DNA from: Thalassospira sp. MCCC 1A03138
GTDB taxonomy: Bacteria; Pseudomonadota; Alphaproteobacteria; Rhodospirillales; Thalassospiraceae
Length of the DNA: 64,000 bases
Assembly: GCF_002115785.1 (NCBI RefSeq)
Contig: NZ_JFJY01000005.1
Location: forward strand, 1-64,000
Direction of reading: 5' to 3'
Part shown: positions 34,064 to 42,033 of the stretch, one piece after another
How the letters are laid out: each line of letters starts with the position of its first letter
Position numbering within the stretch: the first letter of the stretch is position 1
The notes under the pieces: generated by a model
What the model saw: the letters and a program-made list of their open reading frames with translations, nothing else
The model's database searches: none
Told to the model about the DNA's origin: nothing
Translations under genes and position numbers: made by a program

Positions 34064-36088
34064 ATGTCGCAGCCATCAAGACCGGTCTTGCCCGAAAAAT
34101 ACCGCCAACCGTTTTATGGCCTGTGCCGCGCAACCCTGCTTGCCGGTGTCGCCCTAACAGTACTTCCGGTAGCAGCCGTCGCACAAGAAACCAAAGCCAA
34201 AGACGAAACCGTTCTGGCACCAATCGAAGTCACAGCAAGCCAGAATAGCGCCCCAACTACGGCCGGGAGTGTAACGGTTACGCAGGATGATCTTGATCGC
34301 ATCAATCCGCAAACCATCAAGGATGTGTTTGCGAACGAACCATCGGTTCAGGTTGGCGGCCCGACCGCCATCGCGCAAAAGGTTTATGTGCAGGGCATCG
34401 AAAACACCAAGCTGAACGTTCAGGTAGACGGCACCCGGCAGGTCGATTCCACCTATCATCATATAGGCACCGCGATCATTGATCCGGGAATGCTGAAATC
34501 GGTAAAGGTTGAGTCCGGGATCGCCCCCGCCGATGCTGGACCAAATGCATTGGGCGGTTCAATGGCCTACGAAACCAAGGATGCCCGCGATATTCTTGCC
34601 CCGAATGATCCGTTCGGCGGCTTTGCCAAAATCCAGTATAACAGCAATACCAAAGGCCTCACCGAATGGCTGACCTTGGCCGGTCAGCACGACGGCTTCG
34701 AAGCTCTTGCCTATATCCAGAACAGCAATCAGGGCAATTACAAGGACGGCGATGACAACGAAGTTGCTGGCACGGCAGATGGCAGCGAAAACGGACTTGG
34801 CAAAATAGCCTTCACCGGCACCGAAGGTTCACGGATTGAAGCATTTGCAAGCCATTTTGAAGACGAAGGTGTGCGCCCTGCCCGGCCAAACTTTGGAACC
34901 CTTACCAGCGGTGCCTCGCCGCAGTGGATTTCATACAAAGATACCTCGCTTGGCATCAGTTATGTCGATGAACAGCCAACCGATCTTCTGGCACCGGAAC
35001 TGAGCCTCAATTACAGCAAAACGCATCTTGATGTTCCCAAACTGAACGGCAACACACACCTTGAAGCAGAAATTGAAACCCTGAACGGTAAGGCTGCCAA
35101 TACTTTTGACGTTGGAATGGGCGGGATAACAACTGGCGTCGATTTCTATCATGATGAAGCAACCGGCGGCGGCGACACGGCCCGCCCGGCTGGACGTGCC
35201 GGGCGATTTACCGAAGAAACAACCAATATCGGCGTCTTTTCGCAGGCACGCCTTTCGCTGACCGATCGCTGGCGCGTCTCGTTCGGCGGGCGCGGCGATC
35301 AACAGTGGTTCGAAGGTATTGACGGAACCGATTTCAGCGAATTCGGACTTAGCGGTAACGCCAATACCGAATATGACCTGACCGATGACCTGATGATCTA
35401 TGGCGGATTGGGTACAAGCTTTGGTGGACTTCCGCTGGGTGAGTCTGCGATCTACAACTATACCGGCATCTGGACCTATGACGGTTTCAAACCGTCCCGG
35501 TCGCATAACTACAAGGCGGGCGCACGCTATCAGTTGGCGGAATGGGATTTCGATGGAAACCTGTTCTACAACAAGATCAACGGTTCCCATTCGCTTGAAT
35601 ATACAACACGAAATACGACCAGCGATCTTGCAACACGTGGGATCAATCTGTCCGCCACCTGGACATACGGGCCCGGCTTTGTCCGCGCTGCCTATACCCA
35701 TACCGATGTAGAAAGAAATGGCAAAGTCCCGCTGAGCAACGATGCGTCCTATCAAGGCGTCATCGTCGGTGACATTGCAAACTTTGAAGTCGCCCACCGG
35801 TTTGATGCCCTTGGCATTCAGGTCGGCTCGACATCTGAACTGGCCCTGTCTGACGACGATCCCGAAAAGAACGGCAATGCCAAGCTCGACACTTACTTTG
35901 TTGCCAACCTGTATGGTGAATGGACGCCAGAGGCATTGTCGAATGCGGTAACCCTACGCGTCGATGCGCTGAATATTTTTGATCGTGACTATGTCGCCCG
36001 GACCACGCCGGGCTACGACAGCAGTGCAATTGAACCCTATCACGAGCCGGGGCGCACCTTCCTTGTTTCAGCAAAGGTGGCGTTCTGA
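34064..36088 (+). CDS. TonB-dependent outer-membrane receptor
   Basis: A 674-residue outer-membrane receptor: signal peptide (about 20-42, VAAVA-QE), a TonB box-like APIEVTAS segment near 50, plug domain (about 55-170; VYVQGIENTKLNVQVDGTRQ...PADAGPNALGGSMAYETKDA) and a 22-strand-type barrel ending in the aromatic LVSAKVAF. It probably imports an iron complex, given the Fur-like box and the linked iron-complex binding protein. I do not see the FRAP/NPNL haem-receptor motif, so a siderophore is more likely than haem. AAGGA precedes the ATG. The terminal Phe and the barrel look intact. Confidence 0.9.
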   Translation: MSQPSRPVLPEKYRQPFYGLCRATLLAGVALTVLPVAAVAQETKAKDETVLAPIEVTASQNSAPTTAGSVTVTQDDLDRINPQTIKDVFANEPSVQVGGPTAIAQKVYVQGIENTKLNVQVDGTRQVDSTYHHIGTAIIDPGMLKSVKVESGIAPADAGPNALGGSMAYETKDARDILAPNDPFGGFAKIQYNSNTKGLTEWLTLAGQHDGFEALAYIQNSNQGNYKDGDDNEVAGTADGSENGLGKIAFTGTEGSRIEAFASHFEDEGVRPARPNFGTLTSGASPQWISYKDTSLGISYVDEQPTDLLAPELSLNYSKTHLDVPKLNGNTHLEAEIETLNGKAANTFDVGMGGITTGVDFYHDEATGGGDTARPAGRAGRFTEETTNIGVFSQARLSLTDRWRVSFGGRGDQQWFEGIDGTDFSEFGLSGNANTEYDLTDDLMIYGGLGTSFGGLPLGESAIYNYTGIWTYDGFKPSRSHNYKAGARYQLAEWDFDGNLFYNKINGSHSLEYTTRNTTSDLATRGINLSATWTYGPGFVRAAYTHTDVERNGKVPLSNDASYQGVIVGDIANFEVAHRFDALGIQVGSTSELALSDDDPEKNGNAKLDTYFVANLYGEWTPEALSNAVTLRVDALNIFDRDYVARTTPGYDSSAIEPYHEPGRTFLVSAKVAF

Positions 36089-36200
36089 TCAGACCATCTT
36101 CCAACAGATCATCTATCAGCGATGGGGGGCATGCCGTGCCACCCATTTCGGCGTTTCTGACTTTTCTGCAATTTTTGCCTATTTCAACAGGACTTTCCCA

Positions 36201-37337
36201 ATGACATTCAAACGCGTTTTAACGCTGGCCGCCGTCGCCTCAATGATCACCTGTCAGGCTCATGCTGGCGAAACCATTACCCTGACCGATGTTTCCGGTC
36301 GCGAAGTCACGGTCGAAGTACCGGTCAAGCATATGATCCTTGGCGAAGGGCGTTTTTTGCCAAGTCTTGGCATCCTTGATCCTGAAAATACGGTCCGTTG
36401 GGTCGCCGGTATGATGGGGGAATTCAAAAAACTTGATCCTGCAACCTTTGCACAATACCAGGCAAAATTCCCTGAGATTGACGACATCCCGCTGGTCGGC
36501 CGCAGTGGCGAGGCAACATTCAGCGTCGAAAAGGCGATTACAGTTGAACCCGATGTCGCAATTTTCGGCATTGATGGCGGTCATGGTCCGGGATCAGACA
36601 GCCATGAAGTCCTGAGGCAATTTGGCGCAGCTCACATTCCGGTTGTCATGATCGATTTTCGCAGTGCCCCATTTGGAAACACCCCAAAAAGCATTCGTAT
36701 CCTTGGCAAATTGATGGGCAAGGAAGATCAGGCAGAGGCTTTCGTCAAATTCTATGAAGACAATCTGGCGAAGGTCAGAACAGGTCTAAAGGGTTTAACG
36801 GATAAACCCAAAGTCTTCCTCGAAAGCCGGGTTGGCCTGCATGGCAACTGCTGCGAGGCGATGGGCAACCAAATGATCGGAAGGTTTGTGGAGCTTGCCG
36901 GTGGCGACAATATCCTTGCAGACCGGATTCCGGGCGTCATCAGCCAGATTTCAGTTGAACAACTGCTCGTCGATCAGCCCGATATTTATGTCGCAACTGC
37001 AATTGGCGGGGCAACAATGACTGCCGAACAGAATGTCGGCCGCATCATACTTGGAGCCTACGCCGATGCCGAAACATCACGCGCGTCTTTGGCCAAAAGC
37101 ATGGAACGCACCGGCTTGCCCGAACTCGACGCCATTAAAAACGGCAAAGTCTATTCCGCGTGGCACCACTTCTATAACACGCCCATGAATGTGACACTGT
37201 TACAAGCCATGGCGAAATGGTTCCATCCCGATCAGTTTGCCGATCTTGATCCAGACGCAACCCTTGCCGAATTCTTTGACCGGTTCCAGCCGGTAGCACT
37301 GAATGGTGTTTACTGGATCGGCCTTGGTCGGCCATGA
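36201..37337 (+). CDS. Periplasmic iron-complex-binding protein (FepB/FhuD type)
   Basis: A 378-residue protein with a Sec signal peptide (cleavage near AHA-GE, residue 23) and the FepB/FhuD/BtuF ABC-type binding fold: N-lobe TLTDVSGREVTVEVPVKHMILGEG, a linking helix, and a C-lobe. The segment GLHGNCCEAMGNQMIGRF is typical of iron-siderophore binders. AGGA precedes the ATG. It follows the TonB-dependent receptor gene (gap 112 bp) and precedes the DUF2218 gene. The usual FecCD permease and ATPase genes are absent from this locus, so delivery must depend on a transporter elsewhere. Confidence 0.85.
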   Translation: MTFKRVLTLAAVASMITCQAHAGETITLTDVSGREVTVEVPVKHMILGEGRFLPSLGILDPENTVRWVAGMMGEFKKLDPATFAQYQAKFPEIDDIPLVGRSGEATFSVEKAITVEPDVAIFGIDGGHGPGSDSHEVLRQFGAAHIPVVMIDFRSAPFGNTPKSIRILGKLMGKEDQAEAFVKFYEDNLAKVRTGLKGLTDKPKVFLESRVGLHGNCCEAMGNQMIGRFVELAGGDNILADRIPGVISQISVEQLLVDQPDIYVATAIGGATMTAEQNVGRIILGAYADAETSRASLAKSMERTGLPELDAIKNGKVYSAWHHFYNTPMNVTLLQAMAKWFHPDQFADLDPDATLAEFFDRFQPVALNGVYWIGLGRP

Positions 37338-37382
37338 CCGGCCCGAACATCCCCCAAGAAACCATCAGAGATCGATAAATCA

Positions 37383-37673
37383 ATGTTCAAAACCACAGGA
37401 TCGGTTCAGACCGAGCAGTCCAGTAAATACATGCAACAACTCTGCAAGCACTTTGCCCACAAGGTAGAAGTCGATTTCACGCCCCACGAGGCCCATGTGA
37501 GCTTTCCGATGGGCCCATGCATCATTCTGGCCGATGACGTTACCCTGCGCTTTCAGGGACAGTCTGAGAAAGCCGAGGGGATTGAAGCCATGAAGGACGT
37601 TATTGTCTCGCATCTCGATAAATTCGCATGGCGCGAGCAGATCGAATATGTCTGGGAAGACAGTTCGGATTAA
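37383..37673 (+). CDS. DUF2218-family protein
   Basis: A 96-residue cytosolic protein: TEQSSKYMQQLCKHFAHKVEVDFTPHEAHVSFPMGPCIILAD...LRFQGQSEKAEGIEAMKDVIVSHLDKFAWRE matches DUF2218, a family often found beside siderophore uptake genes. Its Cys and His residues (Cys21, His23, His26) are conserved-looking and could bind metal, but no activity is known to me. It is the last plus-strand gene of the iron locus, 45 bp after the binding-protein gene, before a strong terminator. Confidence 0.8.
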   Translation: MFKTTGSVQTEQSSKYMQQLCKHFAHKVEVDFTPHEAHVSFPMGPCIILADDVTLRFQGQSEKAEGIEAMKDVIVSHLDKFAWREQIEYVWEDSSD

Positions 37674-37691
37674 ACCTGCCCGCCCCGTAAA

Positions 37692-37727
37692 ACAAAGAAG
37701 CCAGCCTTTCGGAGCTGGCTTCTTTGT
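37692..37727. terminator. Bidirectional terminator, DUF2218 / tonB
   Basis: ACAAAGAAGCCAGC/GCTGGCTTCTTTGT, a 14-bp perfect stem with an 8-base loop, between convergent arms of the iron locus. Confidence 0.9.
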
Positions 37728-38621
37728 TTAGCGCAAGTCGTAGATCACAGGGATCGTCAGGGTCATTTCTGTGCGCGCCATATCTTCGGGGAATGGTGGG
37801 AAACGTTTAACCCGCTCGATCATATCCTGCGTCGCACGATCAAGAATAGACGAACCACTCGGACTGGTCATTTCAAAGAATGAAACAGTGCCGTCACGCT
37901 GGATGACCAGCCGGACCATGTTCTGTCCTTCTATACCGCGGCGTTTGGCACGATCTGGATATTCGCGATAACGCATCAACATCTGAACCACAGCTGCTTG
38001 ATAGTCGGTAAAGGCCGCGCTGCTCATTGCCGCACCTCCGCCACTTCCCGATGCGGAACTTGCGGCCTGGCTTTGGGTTGCTTCGCCGACCGTGCCTTCT
38101 GATTTTACTGAATCGACGGGGCCGCCGGATGGTTGCACGACCGGTTTGACTTCAGCCTTTTCAACAGGTTTGGGGGCCTTTGCCCGTTCCGGTGTCGCTT
38201 TGGGGGGCTCCGGCTTTCTGCGGACCGGCATGACATCGGCCAAAAGCGGACTGATTTCCGGTTCCGGTTCAACCACTTCCTCGACCACCGGCTCAGGAAC
38301 AGGTTCCGGCTCAACGATCGGTTCGGGATCGGGTTCAGGCACGGTTTCAACAACCGGCTCGGGGACCGGTTCTGGTTGGGGTTCGACTTCGTTGACGGGT
38401 TTTTCACCCTGCTTACTGTCTTCGGAATCAGCACTTTCTTCGGGTGTCTCGGCCTCGCCCTGGGTCGCCTGACCACTGCCCAGCGATATGCTGATACTTT
38501 GAACGGCCCCTGCCCCGCCCCAACCGGCAGGTTGCGGTTCAGGCATGGCTAGAACGATCCCACCGGCAAGAACAATACCGGTCAACCCGGTCGCAATCAG
38601 GAAATCAATGCGTTTCGACAT
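37728..38621 (-). CDS. tonB: TonB energy-transducing protein
   Basis: A 297-residue protein: N-terminal transmembrane anchor (about 8-27), a long Pro/Glu/Val-rich spacer (about 60-150, with VEPEPVPEPVVEEVVEPEPE-like repeats), a Lys/Pro stretch (about 140-170), and a C-terminal TonB domain (about 205-297) with the YREYPDRAKRRGIEGQNMVRL signature. It energises the TonB-dependent receptor encoded on the other arm, together with ExbB and two ExbD proteins (ExbD-ExbD-ExbB, all on the minus strand). The spacer repeats are also visible as DNA repeats at 38260-38370. Confidence 0.92.
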   Translation of the reverse strand: MSKRIDFLIATGLTGIVLAGGIVLAMPEPQPAGWGGAGAVQSISISLGSGQATQGEAETPEESADSEDSKQGEKPVNEVEPQPEPVPEPVVETVPEPDPEPIVEPEPVPEPVVEEVVEPEPEISPLLADVMPVRRKPEPPKATPERAKAPKPVEKAEVKPVVQPSGGPVDSVKSEGTVGEATQSQAASSASGSGGGAAMSSAAFTDYQAAVVQMLMRYREYPDRAKRRGIEGQNMVRLVIQRDGTVSFFEMTSPSGSSILDRATQDMIERVKRFPPFPEDMARTEMTLTIPVIYDLR

Positions 38622-38624
38622 ATT

Positions 38625-39041
38625 CTATCCGTCTTGGTCCTGATCTGCTTGCATCGCGGTCATCAGTTGCACCTTTTCGACGCCCAGTTCCTGCAACCGC
38701 TTCAAAAGGGCAACAACGCTGGCACCTTCTGTGGTGCGGTCAGCACGAATTTCGACTGGACGATCGGCATAATCAGCCGGTAGCAACCCCGCAAGATCCG
38801 CAAGGTCTCCCTGCCGATTTTCAATCCCGACTTCGGCATTTTTGCCAAACCAAAGGACAATCGTGTCTTCTGGCTGGCCTTCGGCCGTGCTGCTTGCGGG
38901 CGGATCCACGTCAAATGGCCCCAGCTTTTGCAGACTTCCGGCTATCATGAAGAAAATCAGCAGAAGAAAGACGATGTTGATCAATGGCAACATCGGTTCC
39001 TGGGCCGGGCTGTCATCGGTGATCTGGATGCGGCGCTTCAT
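38625..39041 (-). CDS. exbD: ExbD-family protein 1
   Basis: A 138-residue protein of the ExbD/TolR family: one transmembrane helix (about 20-42; PLINIVFLLLIFFMIAGSL) after a short cytoplasmic tail, and a periplasmic domain of about 90 residues. The helix carries the NIVF-type start instead of the DVVF form; the usual proton-path Asp is replaced by Asn22. It overlaps the second ExbD gene by 4 bp, implying translational coupling. Confidence 0.85.
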   Translation of the reverse strand: MKRRIQITDDSPAQEPMLPLINIVFLLLIFFMIAGSLQKLGPFDVDPPASSTAEGQPEDTIVLWFGKNAEVGIENRQGDLADLAGLLPADYADRPVEIRADRTTEGASVVALLKRLQELGVEKVQLMTAMQADQDQDG

Positions 39042-39427
39042 TCGATCAGATCCACATCCGTCACACCGCCACGTCCCAGCGCATCCATCACAACAATAAG
39101 ATGCTGCAAATCGGCACCATTGACGGGCCGCAGATGAACACTGGCCCCGGCATGGTTACGCAAAATTGTCACGGCAAGATTGGAAACAGCCACGGCTTCA
39201 CCATTCAGCGACAAACCACCATTGGCATCAACATTGACCGTTACCGGGCGAATATCGCTGCTGGCCCGTGCCTGACCGTCCGTAACAGTCACCGACATTT
39301 CAAACCCCTTCCAGTCAAGAAAACTGGAAGCCAGCATGAAAAAGATCAGTAGGATGAAGACAACATCAATCAGCGGCGTCAGGCCGATCATCGGCGAAGC
39401 ACCGCGACTTCGATCGCGCAATTGCAT
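39038..39427 (-). CDS. exbD: ExbD-family protein 2
   Basis: A 129-residue ExbD/TolR-family protein with the proton-translocating Asp in LTPLIDVVFILLIFFMLASSF (about 17-37) and a periplasmic domain. Here the canonical Asp is present, unlike in the first ExbD. It lies 26 bp downstream of exbB and overlaps the next gene by 4 bp. A pair of non-identical ExbD proteins, one with the Asp and one without, could form a mixed pentamer/dimer with ExbB. Confidence 0.85.
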   Translation of the reverse strand: MQLRDRSRGASPMIGLTPLIDVVFILLIFFMLASSFLDWKGFEMSVTVTDGQARASSDIRPVTVNVDANGGLSLNGEAVAVSNLAVTILRNHAGASVHLRPVNGADLQHLIVVMDALGRGGVTDVDLIE

Positions 39428-39453
39428 AAGGCGTATTCCGACCTTGTTCGGGC

Positions 39454-40335
39454 TTATTCCGCAGCCTGGCGCAGTTCAGCGACATTTGACGCGCGAAGCG
39501 CACCCTTCCGAGCCAACTCACCACGATTGATCACCATGGTGCAGACATCTTCCATCACGGCCGCAGCACGCGCGATAACGCCCTGCATCCACATATGGAA
39601 CGCGGTTGCCGGGATCGCGACGACAAGGCCGATCGCCGTCGTCAAAAGTGCTAGCCAGATACCGCCTGAAAGGACAGAAGGATCAATACGACTTCCGGCA
39701 CCTTCCATCTTCTGGAAAGCTTCAATCATGCCCATAACGGTTCCAAGCAGCCCCAAAAGAGGGCTCAAGACCGCAATTGCCGACATAATCCGCAACCCGC
39801 TGTTCAGGCCATCGATTTCCTTGCGTGCATGGGAAGCAATGATATCCGACGCCGCTTCACGGTTTTCCGGGTTGGCAACGGACAAGGTCATGCCAAACAG
39901 ACCGATGCGAGCAGCCGGATGACGGCGGCGCGACAGAATCTGCGCGACCTGCTTATCATCACCATTGGAAAGATGACGTTCGACATCCTTGGCAAAACCA
40001 TCCGCGAAAATTCCACGCCGGATAAAGCCGACCAGCTTGTAGAAGAATATCAGCATCCCGACCAATGCGAGCGCGGCCAGAACCCAGCCGACAACACCGG
40101 CACGATCCACAAGATCAAAAACCGGCAAGCCACTGATAGCATCCGGAACGATTGTGCTTTCGGTGATGGCAGCTGCGTCATCCGCCATCGGCAAGCCGGT
40201 TTGCGGATCAAGGGTTATGGCCCCACCTTCTGTTTGCGTGATCGCACCATTGGCGGCATCCGTGGTTACACCTTCAAGGCCAAGCGGAGTCTGCGCATCT
40301 GGCGATGCGGACATCGGATTTACGGGTTCAGGCAT
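39454..40335 (-). CDS. exbB: ExbB/MotA/TolQ-family proton channel protein
   Basis: A 293-residue inner-membrane protein: N-terminal extension (about 1-70), then three transmembrane helices (about 75-98, 185-205, 220-245) with the family's ALLTTAIGLVVAIPATAF and SPLLGLLGTVMGMIEAF segments. It forms the ExbB channel that uses the proton motive force to drive TonB. The ATG at 40335 follows GGAAGAG; an ATG at 40389 is less likely. First gene of the exbB-exbD-exbD-tonB operon. The N-terminal extension is longer than in E. coli ExbB (244). Confidence 0.9.
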   Translation of the reverse strand: MPEPVNPMSASPDAQTPLGLEGVTTDAANGAITQTEGGAITLDPQTGLPMADDAAAITESTIVPDAISGLPVFDLVDRAGVVGWVLAALALVGMLIFFYKLVGFIRRGIFADGFAKDVERHLSNGDDKQVAQILSRRRHPAARIGLFGMTLSVANPENREAASDIIASHARKEIDGLNSGLRIMSAIAVLSPLLGLLGTVMGMIEAFQKMEGAGSRIDPSVLSGGIWLALLTTAIGLVVAIPATAFHMWMQGVIARAAAVMEDVCTMVINRGELARKGALRASNVAELRQAAE

Positions 40336-40424
40336 GTAACTCTTCCGATCCAAAATTCGATCAGCACCGGACGTCCTGCTCCGGTGCATTTGAAACTGAT
40401 TTGCATTACTTACAAGAAATCACA

Positions 40425-40441
40425 TTGCGATGCAATCGCAA
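40425..40441. promoter_or_regulatory. Perfect inverted repeat before exbB
   Basis: TTGCGA-TGCAA-TCGCAA, 90 bp before the exbB start. A candidate regulator site; its half-site resembles the left half of the Fur-like boxes (TTGCRA). The rest of the 266-bp gap before the tRNA terminator shows nothing clear. Confidence 0.45.
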
Positions 40442-40566
40442 CAGCGAAAAGACGAGCATTTTTCGTGTGTGGCCGTATTGCATCGCACGTAAAACAGCGC
40501 CCGTCGCAGGCGCTAAAACCGGGTGGAATCGATTTTTGAAAACAGAAAGGACCTCGGAAAAGCAAA

Positions 40567-40598
40567 ACCCCCGGAACATCTAGGTTCCGGGGGTTTTG
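40567..40598 (-). terminator. Terminator of tRNA-Lys copy 1
   Basis: On the minus strand an AACCCCCGGAACC-type stem pairs with GGTTCCGGGGGTT around a short loop, followed by TTTTGCTTTT. Confidence 0.8.
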
Positions 40599-40601
40599 AA
40601 A

Positions 40602-40677
40602 TGGTGAGCCCGACAGGATTCGAACCTGTGGCCAACTGATTAAAAGTCAGTTGCTCTACCAACTGAGCTACGGGCCC
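40602..40677 (-). tRNA. tRNA-Lys (UUU), copy 1
   Basis: 76 nt including encoded CCA. Acceptor GGGCCCG/CGGGCTC, anticodon loop CTTTTAA (anticodon TTT) and T-loop GGTTCGAATCC. Identical over its full length to the other two copies. Confidence 0.97.
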
Positions 40678-40695
40678 TCAACGTTGGTGAGCGGC

Positions 40696-40724
40696 CTTTT
40701 AATGTGCTGATCGCAAAGGGTCAA
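40696..40724 (-). promoter_or_regulatory. Promoter of tRNA-Lys copy 1
   Basis: TTGACC (40719-40724) and TAAAAG (40696-40701) on the minus strand with a 17-bp spacer, about 19 bp before the mature tRNA. Confidence 0.65.
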
Positions 40725-40870
40725 CCCCCCTTTTTCGATCAAACTGCATGACAGCCATTCAAATGGTAAAAAATATCAAAACCCGGCCCGTTCCCAATCC
40801 ACCCCAAATTGACATTCGCATCGGCTGGAAAGCGGCATGACAGTGATCGCAATAAAAATCATGAAAAAGA

Positions 40871-40906
40871 AAAAGCCCCCGAAACCGATTGGGTTTCAGG
40901 GGCTTA
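40871..40906 (-). terminator. Terminator of tRNA-Lys copy 2
   Basis: On the minus strand AAGCCCCTGAAACC pairs with GGTTTCGGGGGCTT, followed by TTTCTTTTTC. Confidence 0.85.
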
Positions 40907-40907
40907 T

Positions 40908-40983
40908 TGGTGAGCCCGACAGGATTCGAACCTGTGGCCAACTGATTAAAAGTCAGTTGCTCTACCAACTGAGCTACGGGCCC
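40908..40983 (-). tRNA. tRNA-Lys (UUU), copy 2
   Basis: 76 nt, identical to copy 1. Confidence 0.97.
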
Positions 40984-41001
40984 TCAACGTTGGTGAACGG
41001 C

Positions 41002-41030
41002 CTTTTAATGTGCTGATCGCAAAGGGTCAA
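41002..41030 (-). promoter_or_regulatory. Promoter of tRNA-Lys copy 2
   Basis: Same TTGACC-17-TAAAAG element as copy 1, offset by exactly 306 bp. Confidence 0.65.
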
Positions 41031-41176
41031 CCCCCCTTTTTCGATCAAACTGCATGACAGCCATTCAAATGGTAAAAAATATCAAAACCCGGCCCGTTCC
41101 CAATCCACCCCAAATTGACATTCGCATCGGCTGGAAAGCGGCATGACAGTGATCGCAATAAAAATCATGAAAAAGA

Positions 41177-41212
41177 AAAAGCCCCCGAAACCGATTGGGT
41201 TTCAGGGGCTTA
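41177..41212 (-). terminator. Terminator of tRNA-Lys copy 3
   Basis: Identical hairpin to that of copy 2. Confidence 0.85.
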
Positions 41213-41213
41213 T

Positions 41214-41289
41214 TGGTGAGCCCGACAGGATTCGAACCTGTGGCCAACTGATTAAAAGTCAGTTGCTCTACCAACTGAGCTACGGGCCC
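41214..41289 (-). tRNA. tRNA-Lys (UUU), copy 3
   Basis: 76 nt, identical to copies 1 and 2. It is the furthest upstream copy in the direction of transcription and is likely the ancestral one, since only its promoter flank is unique. Confidence 0.97.
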
Positions 41290-41307
41290 TCAACGTTGGT
41301 GAAGCGC

Positions 41308-41336
41308 GTTTTAATGGGACTGGCGGCTGCGGTCAA
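41308..41336 (-). promoter_or_regulatory. Promoter of tRNA-Lys copy 3
   Basis: TTGACC (41331-41336) and TAAAAC (41308-41313), 17-bp spacer. The spacer differs completely from the duplicated units while the boxes are conserved, which supports the promoter call. Confidence 0.65.
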
Positions 41337-41387
41337 CACCTGTTTTCCATATTTTCCCGGTTTTTGCACTTTCAGCCCCCAAAACGC

Positions 41388-41416
41388 GAAAGCCGCCCTG
41401 ATCAAGAACGGCTTTC
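41388..41416 (-). terminator. Terminator after the cyclophilin gene
   Basis: GAAAGCCG/CGGCTTTC stem with a 13-base loop, then GCGTTTTGG on the minus strand. Confidence 0.6.
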
Positions 41417-41441
41417 GGTTGCATTATAGGGGTCAAAGCGC

Positions 41442-42026
41442 TTATTGCGCGTCAGCCGCGACCTGCATTTTTACAATATGGTCCGGGTCTGCAACCCGGC
41501 CATTGGCCCAAGGTGCACCCTTTTTCAGGCCATCGACATATTCCATACCCGATACGACCTGCCCCCATATGGTATATTGTCCATCAAGATGCGGCGCATC
41601 GGCAAAGACGATGAAGAACTGCGAATCAGCGCTGTTCGGGTTGGACGAACGTGCCATCGAAACCGTACCGCGCACATGATTCTCGTTCGAAAATTCCGCC
41701 GGAAGTTTCTGGCCCGAACCACCGGTACCGTCCCCTTTGGGGTCACCGCCCTGCGCCATGAAGCCTTCGATCACACGATGGAAAGTCAGACCATCATAGA
41801 AACCTTCACGAGTCAGTTCCTTGATACGCTCGACATGCTTGGGCGCCAGATCCGGACGCAGCTTGATCACAACGCGACCTGCTTCAAGATCCAGATACAG
41901 GGTGTTTTCCAGATCCTGCGATGCATCGGCCGACTGGGCCTGAGCACCGCCGCCGATACCACCGTTCGACATGGTCACTATTCCTAATACGAGTACAAAA
42001 AGAGATGCGAGACGAATAAGACGCAT
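41442..42026 (-). CDS. Periplasmic cyclophilin-type peptidyl-prolyl isomerase
   Basis: A 194-residue protein with a signal peptide (about 1-30, cleavage near AQA-QS) and a cyclophilin domain (about 42-190) with the family's FHRVIEGFMAQGGDP, FFIVFADAPHLDGQYTIWGQVVSGM core. It catalyses proline cis/trans isomerisation during folding. Loop lengths are of the bacterial type. It is the last gene of gyrA-coaD-cyclophilin, 7 bp after coaD. The first-strand catalytic Arg is in FHRV and the pocket Phe/Met/Gln set is present. Confidence 0.93.
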   Translation of the reverse strand: MRLIRLASLFVLVLGIVTMSNGGIGGGAQAQSADASQDLENTLYLDLEAGRVVIKLRPDLAPKHVERIKELTREGFYDGLTFHRVIEGFMAQGGDPKGDGTGGSGQKLPAEFSNENHVRGTVSMARSSNPNSADSQFFIVFADAPHLDGQYTIWGQVVSGMEYVDGLKKGAPWANGRVADPDHIVKMQVAADAQ

Positions 42027-42033
42027 GGGTGCG

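Larger units (their letters stand above)
40602..41213. repeat. 306-bp tandem duplication containing tRNA-Lys
   Basis: Units 40602-40907 and 40908-41213 are the same length and differ, by eye, at one base (G near 40691, A near 40997). Each holds a tRNA-Lys gene, its promoter and the terminator of the next copy. A third tRNA-Lys, with a different flank on its 5' side, follows at 41214. Confidence 0.95.

Noticed and set aside
40759-41274. Two identical 69-codon frames across the tRNA-Lys array
   Set aside because: They run through tRNA genes and terminators; their identity only reflects the 306-bp duplication.
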